From Halococcus hamelinensis 100A6 (GTDB taxonomy: Archaea > Halobacteriota > Halobacteria > Halobacteriales > Halococcaceae), in the NCBI RefSeq assembly GCF_000336675.1, contig NZ_AOMB01000032.1, forward strand, positions 1 through 64,000: a DNA stretch of 64,000 bases, written 5' to 3'. Below, piece by piece: positions 25,393-36,568 of the stretch (within the stretch, counting starts at the first letter, position 1; the number at the start of each line of letters is the position of its first letter). Position numbers and translations under genes: made by a program. The notes beneath the pieces were generated by a model that was given only the letters and a program-made list of their open reading frames with translations, was not told the DNA's origin and ran no database searches.

Positions 25393-26241
25393 CTATCGGA
25401 ACTCGGCGAGCGCTTCGGCGGCCCGGCGCGCGGCCTCGTCGGGGTTCGCGGTGTGGGTGTAGAGTTCGAGCGTGGCGAACCCGTCGTAGCCGACGTCGTC
25501 GAGCGCGTCGAACATCGCCCGGAAGTCGAGGTCGCCGTCGCCCGGCACCAGGTGGTAGTGCTTGCCACGTCGTCCGCCGGCGATGTCTTCGAGGTGGACA
25601 CCCGTGATGTGACCCGCACACTGGCGGATCGCCTCGGCCGGGTCCTCGCCGTAGACCGCCGCGTGGCCCAGGTCGAGGTTGACGCCGAGCGAATCCCGGC
25701 CCACGTCGCCGATCAGCGCGAGGACTTCGTCGGTACACTCGACGAGGAGTTCGGGTTCGTACTCGATCCCGACCCGGACGTCGTGTTCCTCGGCGTGGTC
25801 GAGGATCGTGTGGAGCGAGTTCTCGAGATACTCGTGGGCTTGTTCCGGCGGGTTGTTGGCGAGCGGGCGGCCGGTGCCGACGCTGACCGCGGGCGCGTCC
25901 ACGGCGTCGGCGAACTCGATGGCGCGTTTCGTGTACTCGATCCGCCACTCGCGGTCCTCGTCGTCGGCGGTGACGATGCTCGGGTCGAAGAACGAGGACG
26001 GCGGCGCGTCGTCGTAGTAGCCCGTCGCGGTGTTGGCGTTGACGCTCGACACGTCCAATCCCGTGTCGTCGAGCGCCGCGAGCGTTGCCTCGCGGTCGCG
26101 TTCGGAGAACTCGGGGAAGAAGGCGTGCGGCGTGTCGGCGAGGAGTTCGACGCCGTCGTAGCCGTGGCCGGCGATGCGGTCGATCGCTTCGGGGAGCGGG
26201 TGGCGGGTGTAGGCGTTCGTCGAGAACGCGAGGTCGACCAT
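25393..26241 (-). CDS. Sugar phosphate isomerase/epimerase-type TIM barrel, copy 1 (EboE-like context)
   Basis: 282 residues, full-length xylose-isomerase-like/AP-endonuclease-2 fold. Visible metal and substrate motifs: FSTNAYTRHPLPEAIDRI and GYDGVELLAD at the start, RVGIEYEPELLVE (Glu), LGVNLDLGHAAVYGED (Asp, His), and HITGVHLEDIAGGRRGKHYHLVPGDGDLDF. It is a diverged paralogue of the TIM barrel at 27205-28035 in the same operon, and the UbiA gene lies between them. Related proteins isomerise sugars or inositols or cleave endonucleolytic AP sites. The company of UbiA and TatD genes suggests a role like EboE, whose reaction is not known. Confidence 0.82.
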   Translation of the reverse strand: MVDLAFSTNAYTRHPLPEAIDRIAGHGYDGVELLADTPHAFFPEFSERDREATLAALDDTGLDVSSVNANTATGYYDDAPPSSFFDPSIVTADDEDREWRIEYTKRAIEFADAVDAPAVSVGTGRPLANNPPEQAHEYLENSLHTILDHAEEHDVRVGIEYEPELLVECTDEVLALIGDVGRDSLGVNLDLGHAAVYGEDPAEAIRQCAGHITGVHLEDIAGGRRGKHYHLVPGDGDLDFRAMFDALDDVGYDGFATLELYTHTANPDEAARRAAEALAEFR

Positions 26242-26290
26242 GGTCCCACGACGGCCGTGGTCTTCAAACGCCTTCCGAGACGGACACGAC

Positions 26291-27214
26291 CTACGAGACG
26301 TCGAACAGTCGCGAGAACCCGACGGCCGGCACCAGAAACGCGAACGCGACGAGCGCCCACGGAACCCCCGCGACCGCCGCGAACGCCGCGTCGAGGACGA
26401 CGAGCGCGAGCACGCAGGTCCCGACCGCCGGGCCGACGGTGTCCGGTCGGGGTGTCGCGTAGGCCTCCCCGATCGCCCGTCCGGTCCACGCGAAGAAGCC
26501 GGCGACGAGCGCGACCGCGAGGAGGGTCTCGACGAGCGGCGGCCGAACGACCCCGACCAGCGCGAAAACCGCGGCCCCGCCGAGAACGACCCCGCCCGCC
26601 GCGCCCGCTACGACGCCCCGCTCGGTGGTGGTGGCCTCGTTCGCCGCCATCCTCGTGACGAGCGCGATGTAGACGACCACGACCAGCGGGACGAACACGA
26701 CCCAGGTCGGTAGCCGAAAGCCGCCCGCTGCGAATCCGAGTACGACATCGAGGCCGCGTGCGACCCCCATCGCGAGGAAACCAACACCAGTTCCCTTCAG
26801 CCAGCCGTCGTAGGCGAGCACGACGCCGGCGAGCGCCGCGGCGACCAGTCCAGCCCGCGGACCGGCTGCGAGAAAGCCGACGAGAACCCCGGCCACGAGC
26901 AAGCCACCGCCGAGCGCGCCCGCCCGCGACCGCGGGACCCGTCCGCTGGGGATCGGGCGCTCGGGGCGTTCCCGCGAATCGACCGGCGCGTCGAAGTAGT
27001 CGTTGAGCGTCGTCCCGCCGGCATACAGGAGGACCGAAGCGACTGCGAGGCCGGCGAGCGCCGGTATCGACACCGCCCCGCCGCTCGCGGCGACGAGCGC
27101 CGCGCCGAGCATCACGTCGGGCGGGGCGCTGAAGAGGTTCGGCAGCCGGACCAGACTCGCGTAGGCCTCGAACCGGTCCCGAAGGTCGCCGCGCGCCACC
27201 CCTCTCAGGCCCAC
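26291..27214 (-). CDS. UbiA-family prenyltransferase (EboC-like)
   Basis: 307 residues, about eight membrane helices. The first Asp-rich motif LNDYFDAPVDSRERPERPIPSG (NDxxDxxxD, about residues 70-92) is intact and binds prenyl diphosphate through magnesium. The second is only partly kept (AYDGWLKGTGVGFLAMGVARGLDVVLG). The enzyme would attach a polyprenyl chain to an unknown acceptor in the membrane. Its 5' end overlaps the preceding TIM-barrel gene by ten bases. Together with TatD and TIM-barrel genes this matches the eboB-eboC-eboE families; a menaquinone or haem prenyltransferase would normally have different neighbours. Confidence 0.85.
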   Translation of the reverse strand: MGLRGVARGDLRDRFEAYASLVRLPNLFSAPPDVMLGAALVAASGGAVSIPALAGLAVASVLLYAGGTTLNDYFDAPVDSRERPERPIPSGRVPRSRAGALGGGLLVAGVLVGFLAAGPRAGLVAAALAGVVLAYDGWLKGTGVGFLAMGVARGLDVVLGFAAGGFRLPTWVVFVPLVVVVYIALVTRMAANEATTTERGVVAGAAGGVVLGGAAVFALVGVVRPPLVETLLAVALVAGFFAWTGRAIGEAYATPRPDTVGPAVGTCVLALVVLDAAFAAVAGVPWALVAFAFLVPAVGFSRLFDVS

Positions 27215-28035
27215 CCGTGGGTTTCGAGGTAGGCCATCGCGTCCTCGACCGTCTCTGCCGCCGTCTCCTCGTAGGGGTAGAGTTCGACCGTCACGAATTC
27301 CTCGTACCCCGCGTCGTCGAGCGCACCGAGGAAGCCGTCGATGTCCATCGCGCCCTCGCCGAGCTGGGTGTGTTCGTGCCGGCGGTCCTCGGGAATGTCC
27401 TCGAGGTGGACGTGGTCGACGTACTCCGAGAGGGTCTCGTACGCCGCGACCGGGTCCTCGCCCACGCTGAAGAGGTGGCCCGCGTCGAAGTTACAGCGAA
27501 CCTGTGGATGACTGATCCGCTCGACGAATTCGAGGTACTCGTCGGCGGTCTCGATCAGGAGGTCGGGTTCGGGTTCGACGTGGAGGTCCACACCCACTTC
27601 CTCCGCGACGGGCAGGACTTCTTCGAGGCTCTCGACGAACGTTTCGAGCGCCCACTCGCGGGATTTCTCTTCCGGGATCGGGCCACCTGGCTCGATCGAG
27701 ATGTAGTCGTGGTCGAGCGCCGCCGCGGTCCGGAGCGCGTCCTTCGTGTAGTCGATCCGGCGCTGGCGGTAGTCGGTGTCCGGCTCGATGTAGGAGGGGT
27801 GGTGAAAGCCCTCGATCGCGGTCAGCATGAACGCGTTACAGTTGCTGATCGCGAGGTCGTTCTCGGCGAGGGTTTCTTTGACTCTCTCGACCGTCTCCTC
27901 GTCGGTGTCGGGCGGGTAGAGGTGGGGCCGGTCGAACAGGAGTTCGACCCCGTCGTAACCCGCATCGGCGACGATCTCGATGGTCTCGTAGGGGTCGTAC
28001 TCGCGGAACGCGTTGGCGGAGAACCCGAAGTTCAT
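27205..28035 (-). CDS. Sugar phosphate isomerase/epimerase-type TIM barrel, copy 2 (EboE-like context)
   Basis: 276 residues from the ATG at 28035, which overlaps the TatD stop (ATGA). Motifs parallel copy 1: GFSANAFREYDPYETIEIV, GYDGVELLFDRPH, VDLHVEPEPDLLIETADEYLEFV, VRCNFDAGHLFSVGEDPVAAYE, and HVHLEDIPEDRRHEHTQLGEGAMDIDGFL. The conserved Glu, Asp, His set for the divalent metal is present. Two such paralogues in a single operon suggest either sequential steps or a heteromeric enzyme. Precise substrate unknown. Confidence 0.82.
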   Translation of the reverse strand: MNFGFSANAFREYDPYETIEIVADAGYDGVELLFDRPHLYPPDTDEETVERVKETLAENDLAISNCNAFMLTAIEGFHHPSYIEPDTDYRQRRIDYTKDALRTAAALDHDYISIEPGGPIPEEKSREWALETFVESLEEVLPVAEEVGVDLHVEPEPDLLIETADEYLEFVERISHPQVRCNFDAGHLFSVGEDPVAAYETLSEYVDHVHLEDIPEDRRHEHTQLGEGAMDIDGFLGALDDAGYEEFVTVELYPYEETAAETVEDAMAYLETHGWA

Positions 28036-28835
28036 GGTCGCTCGTAGTCGAAGTTCGGCGACTGGTCGAAAAAGTCGTAGGGGTTGTCGAAGACGACTTT
28101 CTTCACGTCCTCGTGGTCCCAGCCACGGTCGAGCATCTTGTCCCGTGCTTTGGGTACCGCGAGGGGGTCCGAGGGATCCCAGTCGGCGGCGCTGTTGAAC
28201 AGCATCTTGTCGGTGCCGTACTCTTCGAGGAGGTCGATCGCCGCCTCGTCCTCGATCTTCCCGGGGTAGAGCGTGAAGCCGACCCAGCAGTCGGTGGTGA
28301 GCGAGGTTTCGATGGTCTCCTCCGTGTTGTGGTCGATCACGATCCGCTCTTGGGTCACGCCCTCGTCCTCGATGACCTCCACGATCCGCTCGGTGCCCGA
28401 GGGTTTGTCGGTGTGTGGGGTGTGGATGATGACCGGGAGCTCGCGCTCGTCGGCCATCCGAAGTTGCTCGCGGAGCGCCCACTCTTCGTCGTCCGTCCCC
28501 TGGTCGAAGCCGATCTCGCCGACCCCGACGACGTTCTCGCGGTCGAGGTACTCGGGGATGCCTTCGAGCACCTCCTCGGCCATCTCGCGGTAGTTGGCCT
28601 CCTTGGGTTCGAGGCCGATGGTCACGTAATGACTCATCCCACCGGCGCGCTCGGCGCGTGCGGTCTCGAAGTCGATGATCTGCTCGAAGTAATCGAAGAA
28701 CGATCCCGCGTGCTCCTTGTCGGTACCGCTCCAGAAGGCGGGTTCGATGCAGCACTCGACGCCGGCCATCCGCGCGCGCTGGTAGTCGTCGGCCGAGCGC
28801 GAGACCATGTGCATGTGCGGGTCGATGATCTCCAT
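28032..28835 (-). CDS. TatD-family metal-dependent hydrolase (EboB-like)
   Basis: 267 residues. Amidohydrolase-superfamily metal ligands are visible: HxH in DPHMHM (residues 7 and 9), Glu in VGVGEIGFDQ, His in VIIHTPH and VIDHNTEET, and a late Asp in FNSAADWDPSD. The protein is diverged from the DNase TatD itself (for instance PAFWSGTDKEHAGSFFDYFEQI), as is typical of EboB proteins. It is the first gene of the operon, with a TATA-like box 28 bp upstream. A hydrolase acting on a prenylated or sugar-linked metabolite is inferred from context only. Confidence 0.8.
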   Translation of the reverse strand: MEIIDPHMHMVSRSADDYQRARMAGVECCIEPAFWSGTDKEHAGSFFDYFEQIIDFETARAERAGGMSHYVTIGLEPKEANYREMAEEVLEGIPEYLDRENVVGVGEIGFDQGTDDEEWALREQLRMADERELPVIIHTPHTDKPSGTERIVEVIEDEGVTQERIVIDHNTEETIETSLTTDCWVGFTLYPGKIEDEAAIDLLEEYGTDKMLFNSAADWDPSDPLAVPKARDKMLDRGWDHEDVKKVVFDNPYDFFDQSPNFDYERP

Positions 28836-28858
28836 GCCCGGCGATCCGTTCGGACGGA

Positions 28859-28867
28859 GTTTATACC
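28859..28867 (-). promoter_or_regulatory. TATA-like box of the TatD-TIM-UbiA-TIM operon
   Basis: The minus strand reads GGTATAAAC with its centre 28 bp upstream of the ATG at 28835, consistent with a leaderless transcript covering the TatD, TIM-barrel, UbiA, TIM-barrel and possibly folCP genes. The remaining 60 bp to the gltX stop show nothing else. Confidence 0.6.
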
Positions 28868-28927
28868 TGCTGAAAACGGGAAACGTGGTCTCAGCCGCCG
28901 AGGCGCGCTCTGATCGATTCGGTGGCC

Positions 28928-30640
28928 CTACGGATGCGCGAAGTACGCCACCGTGTCATCCGATCCCTGTCGGTCGATCCGGGCGAACCCGATCCGCTCG
29001 AACTGCACCACGTCGTCGGGGTCGTAGGAGCCAATACCGGGTTCGGCGTGACCCGCAACGTCGCCGTCCATCGTCCGGAGCGTGAGCGGGCGGTTCTCGT
29101 CCGCCGGAACCCAGTGAATCACCGAAACGTCCTCCTCGCGAACCACGTCGATGTCGGTACCGACGAACTCGAATTCGTCCCCACTGTGCCGAACACAGCC
29201 GTAGCCCTTCAACCAGACGCGCTCGCCCTCCTCAGGGAGGTCTTCGGGTTCGACGAGGACTCCCTCGTCGACGGGGATCTCACGAACACCGCGGTCGTCG
29301 TGGTCCGGGTGGACGGGCGGTTCGCCGGTCTCCGGTCCGCCGTGGAGGGGTTTCTCGACGCCGTCGCGAACGAAGAACGCGCGGTCGGCGTCGTCGTCGA
29401 TCCGCTCGCGGTTCGCGGCGTAGACCGAACTCATCGCGAGGTCGACGTTCGAGGTCGAGGTGCCGAGGGCGACCATCGCGGCGGTTATCGCTTCGCCCTC
29501 GATACCGCGCCGGCGGAGGCTCGCGAGCGTGGGTGCGCGCGGGTCGTCCCAGCCGTCGAGCCTCCCCTCGTCGATGCGTTCTTTGATCGTCGAGGTGCTC
29601 ATCTTCACGTCGTAGGCGTCGACCTGGACGTGGCCCCAGTGGACGACCTCGGGGTACTCCCAGTCGAAGTAGTCATAGAGGAAGCGCTGGCGCTTCGCGG
29701 AGTCCTGGAGGTCGATGCCGCGGATGATGTGGGTGATCCCGAACAGGTGGTCGTCGACCCCGCTCTGGAAGTCGAGCAGCGGCCAGCAGCGGTACTCGTC
29801 GGCCTCCGGGCGCGGGTGTGGTGTGTCGACCATCCGGAAGGCGACCCAGTCGCGGAGCGCGGGGTTCTTGTGGGTGATGTCGGTTCGCACTCGGAGGACC
29901 ATCTCGCCCGCGCCGTACTCGCCGTCGACCATCGCCTCGAACTCCTCACGGGTCTGCTCCGTGGATTTCTCGCGGTGGGGACACGCCTCGCCCGCGTTCT
30001 TCAGGTCGGAGAATTCGCCGGCGGGACACGAGCAGGTGTAGGCCCCGCCCAACTCGATGAGTTCGCGGGCGTGCTCGTAGTAGGTCTCCATCCGGTCGGA
30101 GGCCTTGACCACCTCGTCGGGTTCGAAGCCGAGGTACTCGACGGCATCCACGATGGCGTCGTAGGCCGAGAGGTCCGGTCGTTTGGTCTCGGGGTCGGTG
30201 TCGTCGAACCGACAGAGCATCCAGCCGTCGTAACGTTCCTTGTAGGTCCCGATGACGGCGGGCATCCGACCGTGACCGAGGTGCCAGGGGCCGTTGGGGT
30301 TCGGCGCGAGTCGCATTCGCACGGTCGAGTCCTCGGCGTTCGGGAGGTCCGGGAGCGGGTGGTCGTCGCCCTCGTCGTCGGCTTCGAGTTCGGCGAGGAA
30401 GTCGGGCGCGACGACTTCGAGGCGTTTCTGTCGCCCCTCGGTGTCGAGTTCGTTGACCCGGGAGACCACCGGTGCGACGACTCCTGGGACTTCGTCGCCG
30501 TGTTCGCGGAAGTCGGGGTTCTCGCCCATCAGGGGACCGATGACCGCGCCGACGTCGGCGTCGCTGTCGTGTTTGACCGCGTTGAGCAGGGCGTGTTTTT
30601 CGGCCTCGTGCTCGACCCGCTCGCGGAGTTCGTCGTTCAT
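28928..30640 (-). CDS. gltX: Glutamate--tRNA ligase (archaeal type)
   Basis: 570 residues from the ATG at 30640; the open frame extends upstream into a repeat element that is not coding. The class I HIGH-like signature is in RLAPNPNGPWHLGHGRM (near residue 120) and the KMSKS-like loop in DVKMSTSTI (near 350). The N-terminal 100 residues are helical, and the C-terminal anticodon-binding part is the all-beta type of archaeal GluRS/GlnRS (VWLKGYGCVRHSGDEFEFVGT). As archaea lack GlnRS, the enzyme should charge both tRNA-Glu and tRNA-Gln with glutamate, the latter being amidated later. Confidence 0.96.
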   Translation of the reverse strand: MNDELRERVEHEAEKHALLNAVKHDSDADVGAVIGPLMGENPDFREHGDEVPGVVAPVVSRVNELDTEGRQKRLEVVAPDFLAELEADDEGDDHPLPDLPNAEDSTVRMRLAPNPNGPWHLGHGRMPAVIGTYKERYDGWMLCRFDDTDPETKRPDLSAYDAIVDAVEYLGFEPDEVVKASDRMETYYEHARELIELGGAYTCSCPAGEFSDLKNAGEACPHREKSTEQTREEFEAMVDGEYGAGEMVLRVRTDITHKNPALRDWVAFRMVDTPHPRPEADEYRCWPLLDFQSGVDDHLFGITHIIRGIDLQDSAKRQRFLYDYFDWEYPEVVHWGHVQVDAYDVKMSTSTIKERIDEGRLDGWDDPRAPTLASLRRRGIEGEAITAAMVALGTSTSNVDLAMSSVYAANRERIDDDADRAFFVRDGVEKPLHGGPETGEPPVHPDHDDRGVREIPVDEGVLVEPEDLPEEGERVWLKGYGCVRHSGDEFEFVGTDIDVVREEDVSVIHWVPADENRPLTLRTMDGDVAGHAEPGIGSYDPDDVVQFERIGFARIDRQGSDDTVAYFAHP

Positions 30641-30689
30641 TGCGCCCCGTTTCCCGCCCGCGACGAAAACTCGTCTGGTTGCCGACGGC

Positions 30690-31101
30690 CGCGGCGCGGC
30701 CGGCGGGTGCGGTGCGGTTCGCGGTGGCAGTGCGGTTGCGGTGGCGGTCGCCGCGTGCGGTGCGGTGGTGGCGGTGTCGCGGCCGTGGTGCGGTTGCGGT
30801 CCCTGGTGGATGAAGGGCGACGGCGCGAGCGAAGCGAGCGCCGGAGGGCTTCGGCGGTGCGGAGGCGGTGCTGTGTGGTTGCGGTAGCGGTGCCGAGCGG
30901 AAGGGTTAGTGACTGTGCCGTGAGCGAGTGAAACGAGCGAGCGGGCCAAGGAATCCCCGAGCGGAGCGAGGGGGTGACGTGGTTCGAGGGAGCGGAGCTC
31001 CCTCGTCATCACGAAACGGCTTCGCCGTTTCGAACGACAGGCTTTTGATCCACATTTTGCCAGGGAGCGAACGAAGTGAGCGACCGCAGCAAAAGGTGGG
31101 G
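30690..31101 (+). repeat. Dispersed intergenic repeat element, copy A
   Basis: This 501-bp gene-free gap between gltX and uvrA is filled by a repeat that recurs in inverted orientation at 43305-43625. Shared blocks are CCTGGTGGATGAAGGGCGA (30802-30820), GAGGGCTTCGGCGGTGC (30844-30860), TTTTGATCCACATTTTGCCA (31043-31062) and GCAGCAAAAGGTGGG (31086-31100). The 5' part is a run of GCGGT/GCGGTTGC units. Copy A also contains perfect inverted repeats absent from copy B: GAGGGAGC/GCTCCCTC (30986-31004) and CGAAACGGC/GCCGTTTCG (31012-31032). No protein with normal haloarchaeal composition is encoded. It could be a non-autonomous mobile or recombination-spread element; the nature is unknown. Confidence 0.75.
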
Positions 31102-31141
31102 AACCGACAGTGTTTCACTCCCGGCGACCCCAGCGAACACA

Positions 31142-34084
<2,943 letters not shown>

Positions 34085-34099
34085 CCGGAACGAACCGGC

Positions 34100-36505
34100 T
34101 CACGACCCGCCGTTGCGGGCCCGCCAGAACCACCGCGAGAGCCGCGACCGAAGGTCGAGCCGGCGTTTCGCCATGATGACCGTGCCATCGGCCTCCAGCC
34201 CGACGGCTTCCGGGATCGCCCCGAACACCAGCCGCTGGAGGAGCCCCTCGCGGCTCGCCCCCACGACCGTGACGTCGTGGTCGGCCGAGAGCGAGACGAT
34301 CGTCGGGACGACCTCGTTCCCCTCGACCACGTCGGTTTCGACGACCTCCGGCTCGACGAGGGCGGCCGTGGTCTCGACGGTACGTTCGGCTCGCTCCCGG
34401 TCGTCCGCGGACGCGCCCGGTGGCACGACCGAGACCACGCGAACGCGGGCGTCGTTCGCTTTCGCGAGGGCGTCGGCGACCTCGGCGGCGTACTCGGCGT
34501 GCGGGCCGCCCGCGGTGGGAACGAGGATCGACCCGACCGCGGTCGGCGGGCCGATCCGCTCGACGAGGACGTCACACGGTGCGTCGGTGGCGACCCGGTC
34601 GACGTTGCTCCCGAGCACGAAATCCCGGCGACGGCTCCGTCCGCGCCAGCCCAGCAGTATCTCGTCGACGTCGTCTTCCTCGGCCGTCGCGATGACCGCT
34701 TCGGCGACGTCGTGGCCGATCCTCACCGTCCCCCCGGCGGGAACCCCCGCCGCTTCGGCGGTCCCGATCGCGTCTTCGAGGTGCTCACGCTTCGTATCGA
34801 CGAACTGTCGCCCCTCCTCGACCGGGGTCTGACGGGGCACCGTGACGACGCTCATCACCCGGATCTCGGCGTCGCGTTCGCGTGCGAGGTCAATCGCGGT
34901 TCGGAGGAGCCGGTCGGTCGTCTCGGGGTTGGCGAGCGGCACGAGGATCCGCCGCTCGCGCTCCTCGGGGGTCTCCTCCGCGAGCACCGTCGGGGTCTCC
35001 GCCTCGCGCTCTTCGGCCCGTTTGCCCTTCGAGTAGCCGTAGAACACCGCGAGGCCGAGGACCATCCAGACGGCGGTGACGGCGAGCGCGACGAGCCCCT
35101 CGTTGCTGGTGCCGATCCCGGCCGCTTCGAGACCGAGTTCGTAGATCAGGAAGGGCAAGAGCACGACCTGCGCGACGATCCCGACCAGCGCGGGCCAGGG
35201 CATGAACGGCACCGTGAAGGTGCGCTCCAGGTCCGGGTGGGTGGTCCGCATCCGTATCAGCGCCCAGTTGACCTGGACGAAGAGCAGGATGAACATGATG
35301 TCGGCCGAGGCCGCGACGCTCTCGATCGGGAGCGTGACCGACATCGCCACGATCAGCACCGTCGAGAGCAGGATGGCGATGTGGGGCGTGCGGCGCTCGG
35401 GGTGGATCCGCTCGAAGAACGCGGGGAGTTCCCGATTCCGTCCCATCGCGAACGACACCCGGCTCGACGAGTAGACGGTTGCGTTGAGCGCGCTCGACGT
35501 CGCCGCGATACCAGCGACGAGCAGGAGGAGCGCGCCGTAGGGCATGAACTGGTTGGCCGCCTCGACGATCCCCAGCTCCCCGAGGCCGCCGAGCGCCTGC
35601 CACGTCGGCGTGCCCGCGCTCACGCCCGCCATTCCCGCGATCTCCCGGGTGACGTCGATCCCGCCGATCACGACGAAGGCCACGAGGACGTAGATCGGGA
35701 CGACGACCGCGAGCGAGTAGAACACCGCCTTCGGGACGTTCTTGCCGGGCTCTTTGACCTCCTCGCCGGACTGGACGATGATCTCGTAGCCCTCGAACGC
35801 GATGTAGGTGAAGCCCATCGCGCCGATGATCCCGAACACGCCGCCCGGTGCGAACGAGGGATTCGAGAGGAACTTCGCGGGCCAGTCGGGATTCGTGAAG
35901 GTGGCGTACGCACCGAAGACGATAAACAGCGCGAGGATGACGAGCTTGACCACCACGACCACCACCTCGGCGCGGCCCGTCTCCTCGGCTCCGCGGTAGT
36001 TGATGTAGCCGAAGCCGACCGCCATCAGCGCCGCCAGCAGGCGCTCGGCCAGCGAGTGGGTCAGGAAGCCGAAGAACACGAAGTCCTCGGTGAGCGGCGT
36101 CACGGTGACCAGGAACTCCGTGAAGTAGGTCCCGAAGGTTACGGCGTAGAGCGCGCACGCGACGGCGTGGGCGAACCAGCTCATCCATCCGGCGTAGAAG
36201 CCGTTGGGTTCGACGAGCGACTCCTCGACCCAGAGGTAGCCGCCGCCGGCCTCGGGGAACGCGCCACCGAGTTCGGCGTAGGACATCGCGGTGAACAGCG
36301 CCACGAACCCGTTGATCAGGAACGCCACCGTGAGCGCGGGCCCCGCGATCCCGGCGGCGAAGCCGGTGAGCGCGAAGATGCCCGCCCCGATCATCGCCCC
36401 GACCCCGATGAACGTGATGTCCGCGAGGCCCATGTCCCGCGAGAGCTCGGTCGCGACGCCGGCGTCGTCCCGCCCGTCCGCACTGGTTTCCGTCGGTCCT
36501 GTCAT
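34100..36505 (-). CDS. APC-family amino acid permease fused to two USP domains (1)
   Basis: 801 residues. Residues about 20-480 form a 12-helix APC-superfamily permease, starting GLADITFIGVGAMIGAGIFALTG, the characteristic first-helix substrate-binding signature, with FTYIAFEGYEIIVQSGEEVKEPGKNVPKA in the helix 6-7 region. Residues about 510-645 and 655-790 are two universal stress domains (RRILVPLANPETTDRLLRTAIDLARE; AVGSILVPTAGGPHAEYAAEVADAL; VTVVGASREGLLQRLVFGAIPEAV). The protein imports or exchanges an amino acid or amine and probably senses nucleotides through the USP tail. It is a paralogue of the gene at 37710-40121. The substrate is unknown. Confidence 0.9.
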   Translation of the reverse strand: MTGPTETSADGRDDAGVATELSRDMGLADITFIGVGAMIGAGIFALTGFAAGIAGPALTVAFLINGFVALFTAMSYAELGGAFPEAGGGYLWVEESLVEPNGFYAGWMSWFAHAVACALYAVTFGTYFTEFLVTVTPLTEDFVFFGFLTHSLAERLLAALMAVGFGYINYRGAEETGRAEVVVVVVKLVILALFIVFGAYATFTNPDWPAKFLSNPSFAPGGVFGIIGAMGFTYIAFEGYEIIVQSGEEVKEPGKNVPKAVFYSLAVVVPIYVLVAFVVIGGIDVTREIAGMAGVSAGTPTWQALGGLGELGIVEAANQFMPYGALLLLVAGIAATSSALNATVYSSSRVSFAMGRNRELPAFFERIHPERRTPHIAILLSTVLIVAMSVTLPIESVAASADIMFILLFVQVNWALIRMRTTHPDLERTFTVPFMPWPALVGIVAQVVLLPFLIYELGLEAAGIGTSNEGLVALAVTAVWMVLGLAVFYGYSKGKRAEEREAETPTVLAEETPEERERRILVPLANPETTDRLLRTAIDLARERDAEIRVMSVVTVPRQTPVEEGRQFVDTKREHLEDAIGTAEAAGVPAGGTVRIGHDVAEAVIATAEEDDVDEILLGWRGRSRRRDFVLGSNVDRVATDAPCDVLVERIGPPTAVGSILVPTAGGPHAEYAAEVADALAKANDARVRVVSVVPPGASADDRERAERTVETTAALVEPEVVETDVVEGNEVVPTIVSLSADHDVTVVGASREGLLQRLVFGAIPEAVGLEADGTVIMAKRRLDLRSRLSRWFWRARNGGS

Positions 36506-36568
36506 GAGGTATGTCCGGTTGAGAATCCGTCGGCTATCGGCCGGTTCGAGAGCCGTTGGTGGGTCGCC

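Noticed and set aside
30986-31032. Stem-loops GAGGGAGC/GCTCCCTC and CGAAACGGC/GCCGTTTCG as transcription terminators
   Set aside because: No T-run follows either hairpin and they lie upstream of both flanking genes (divergent gltX and uvrA), where no terminator is needed.
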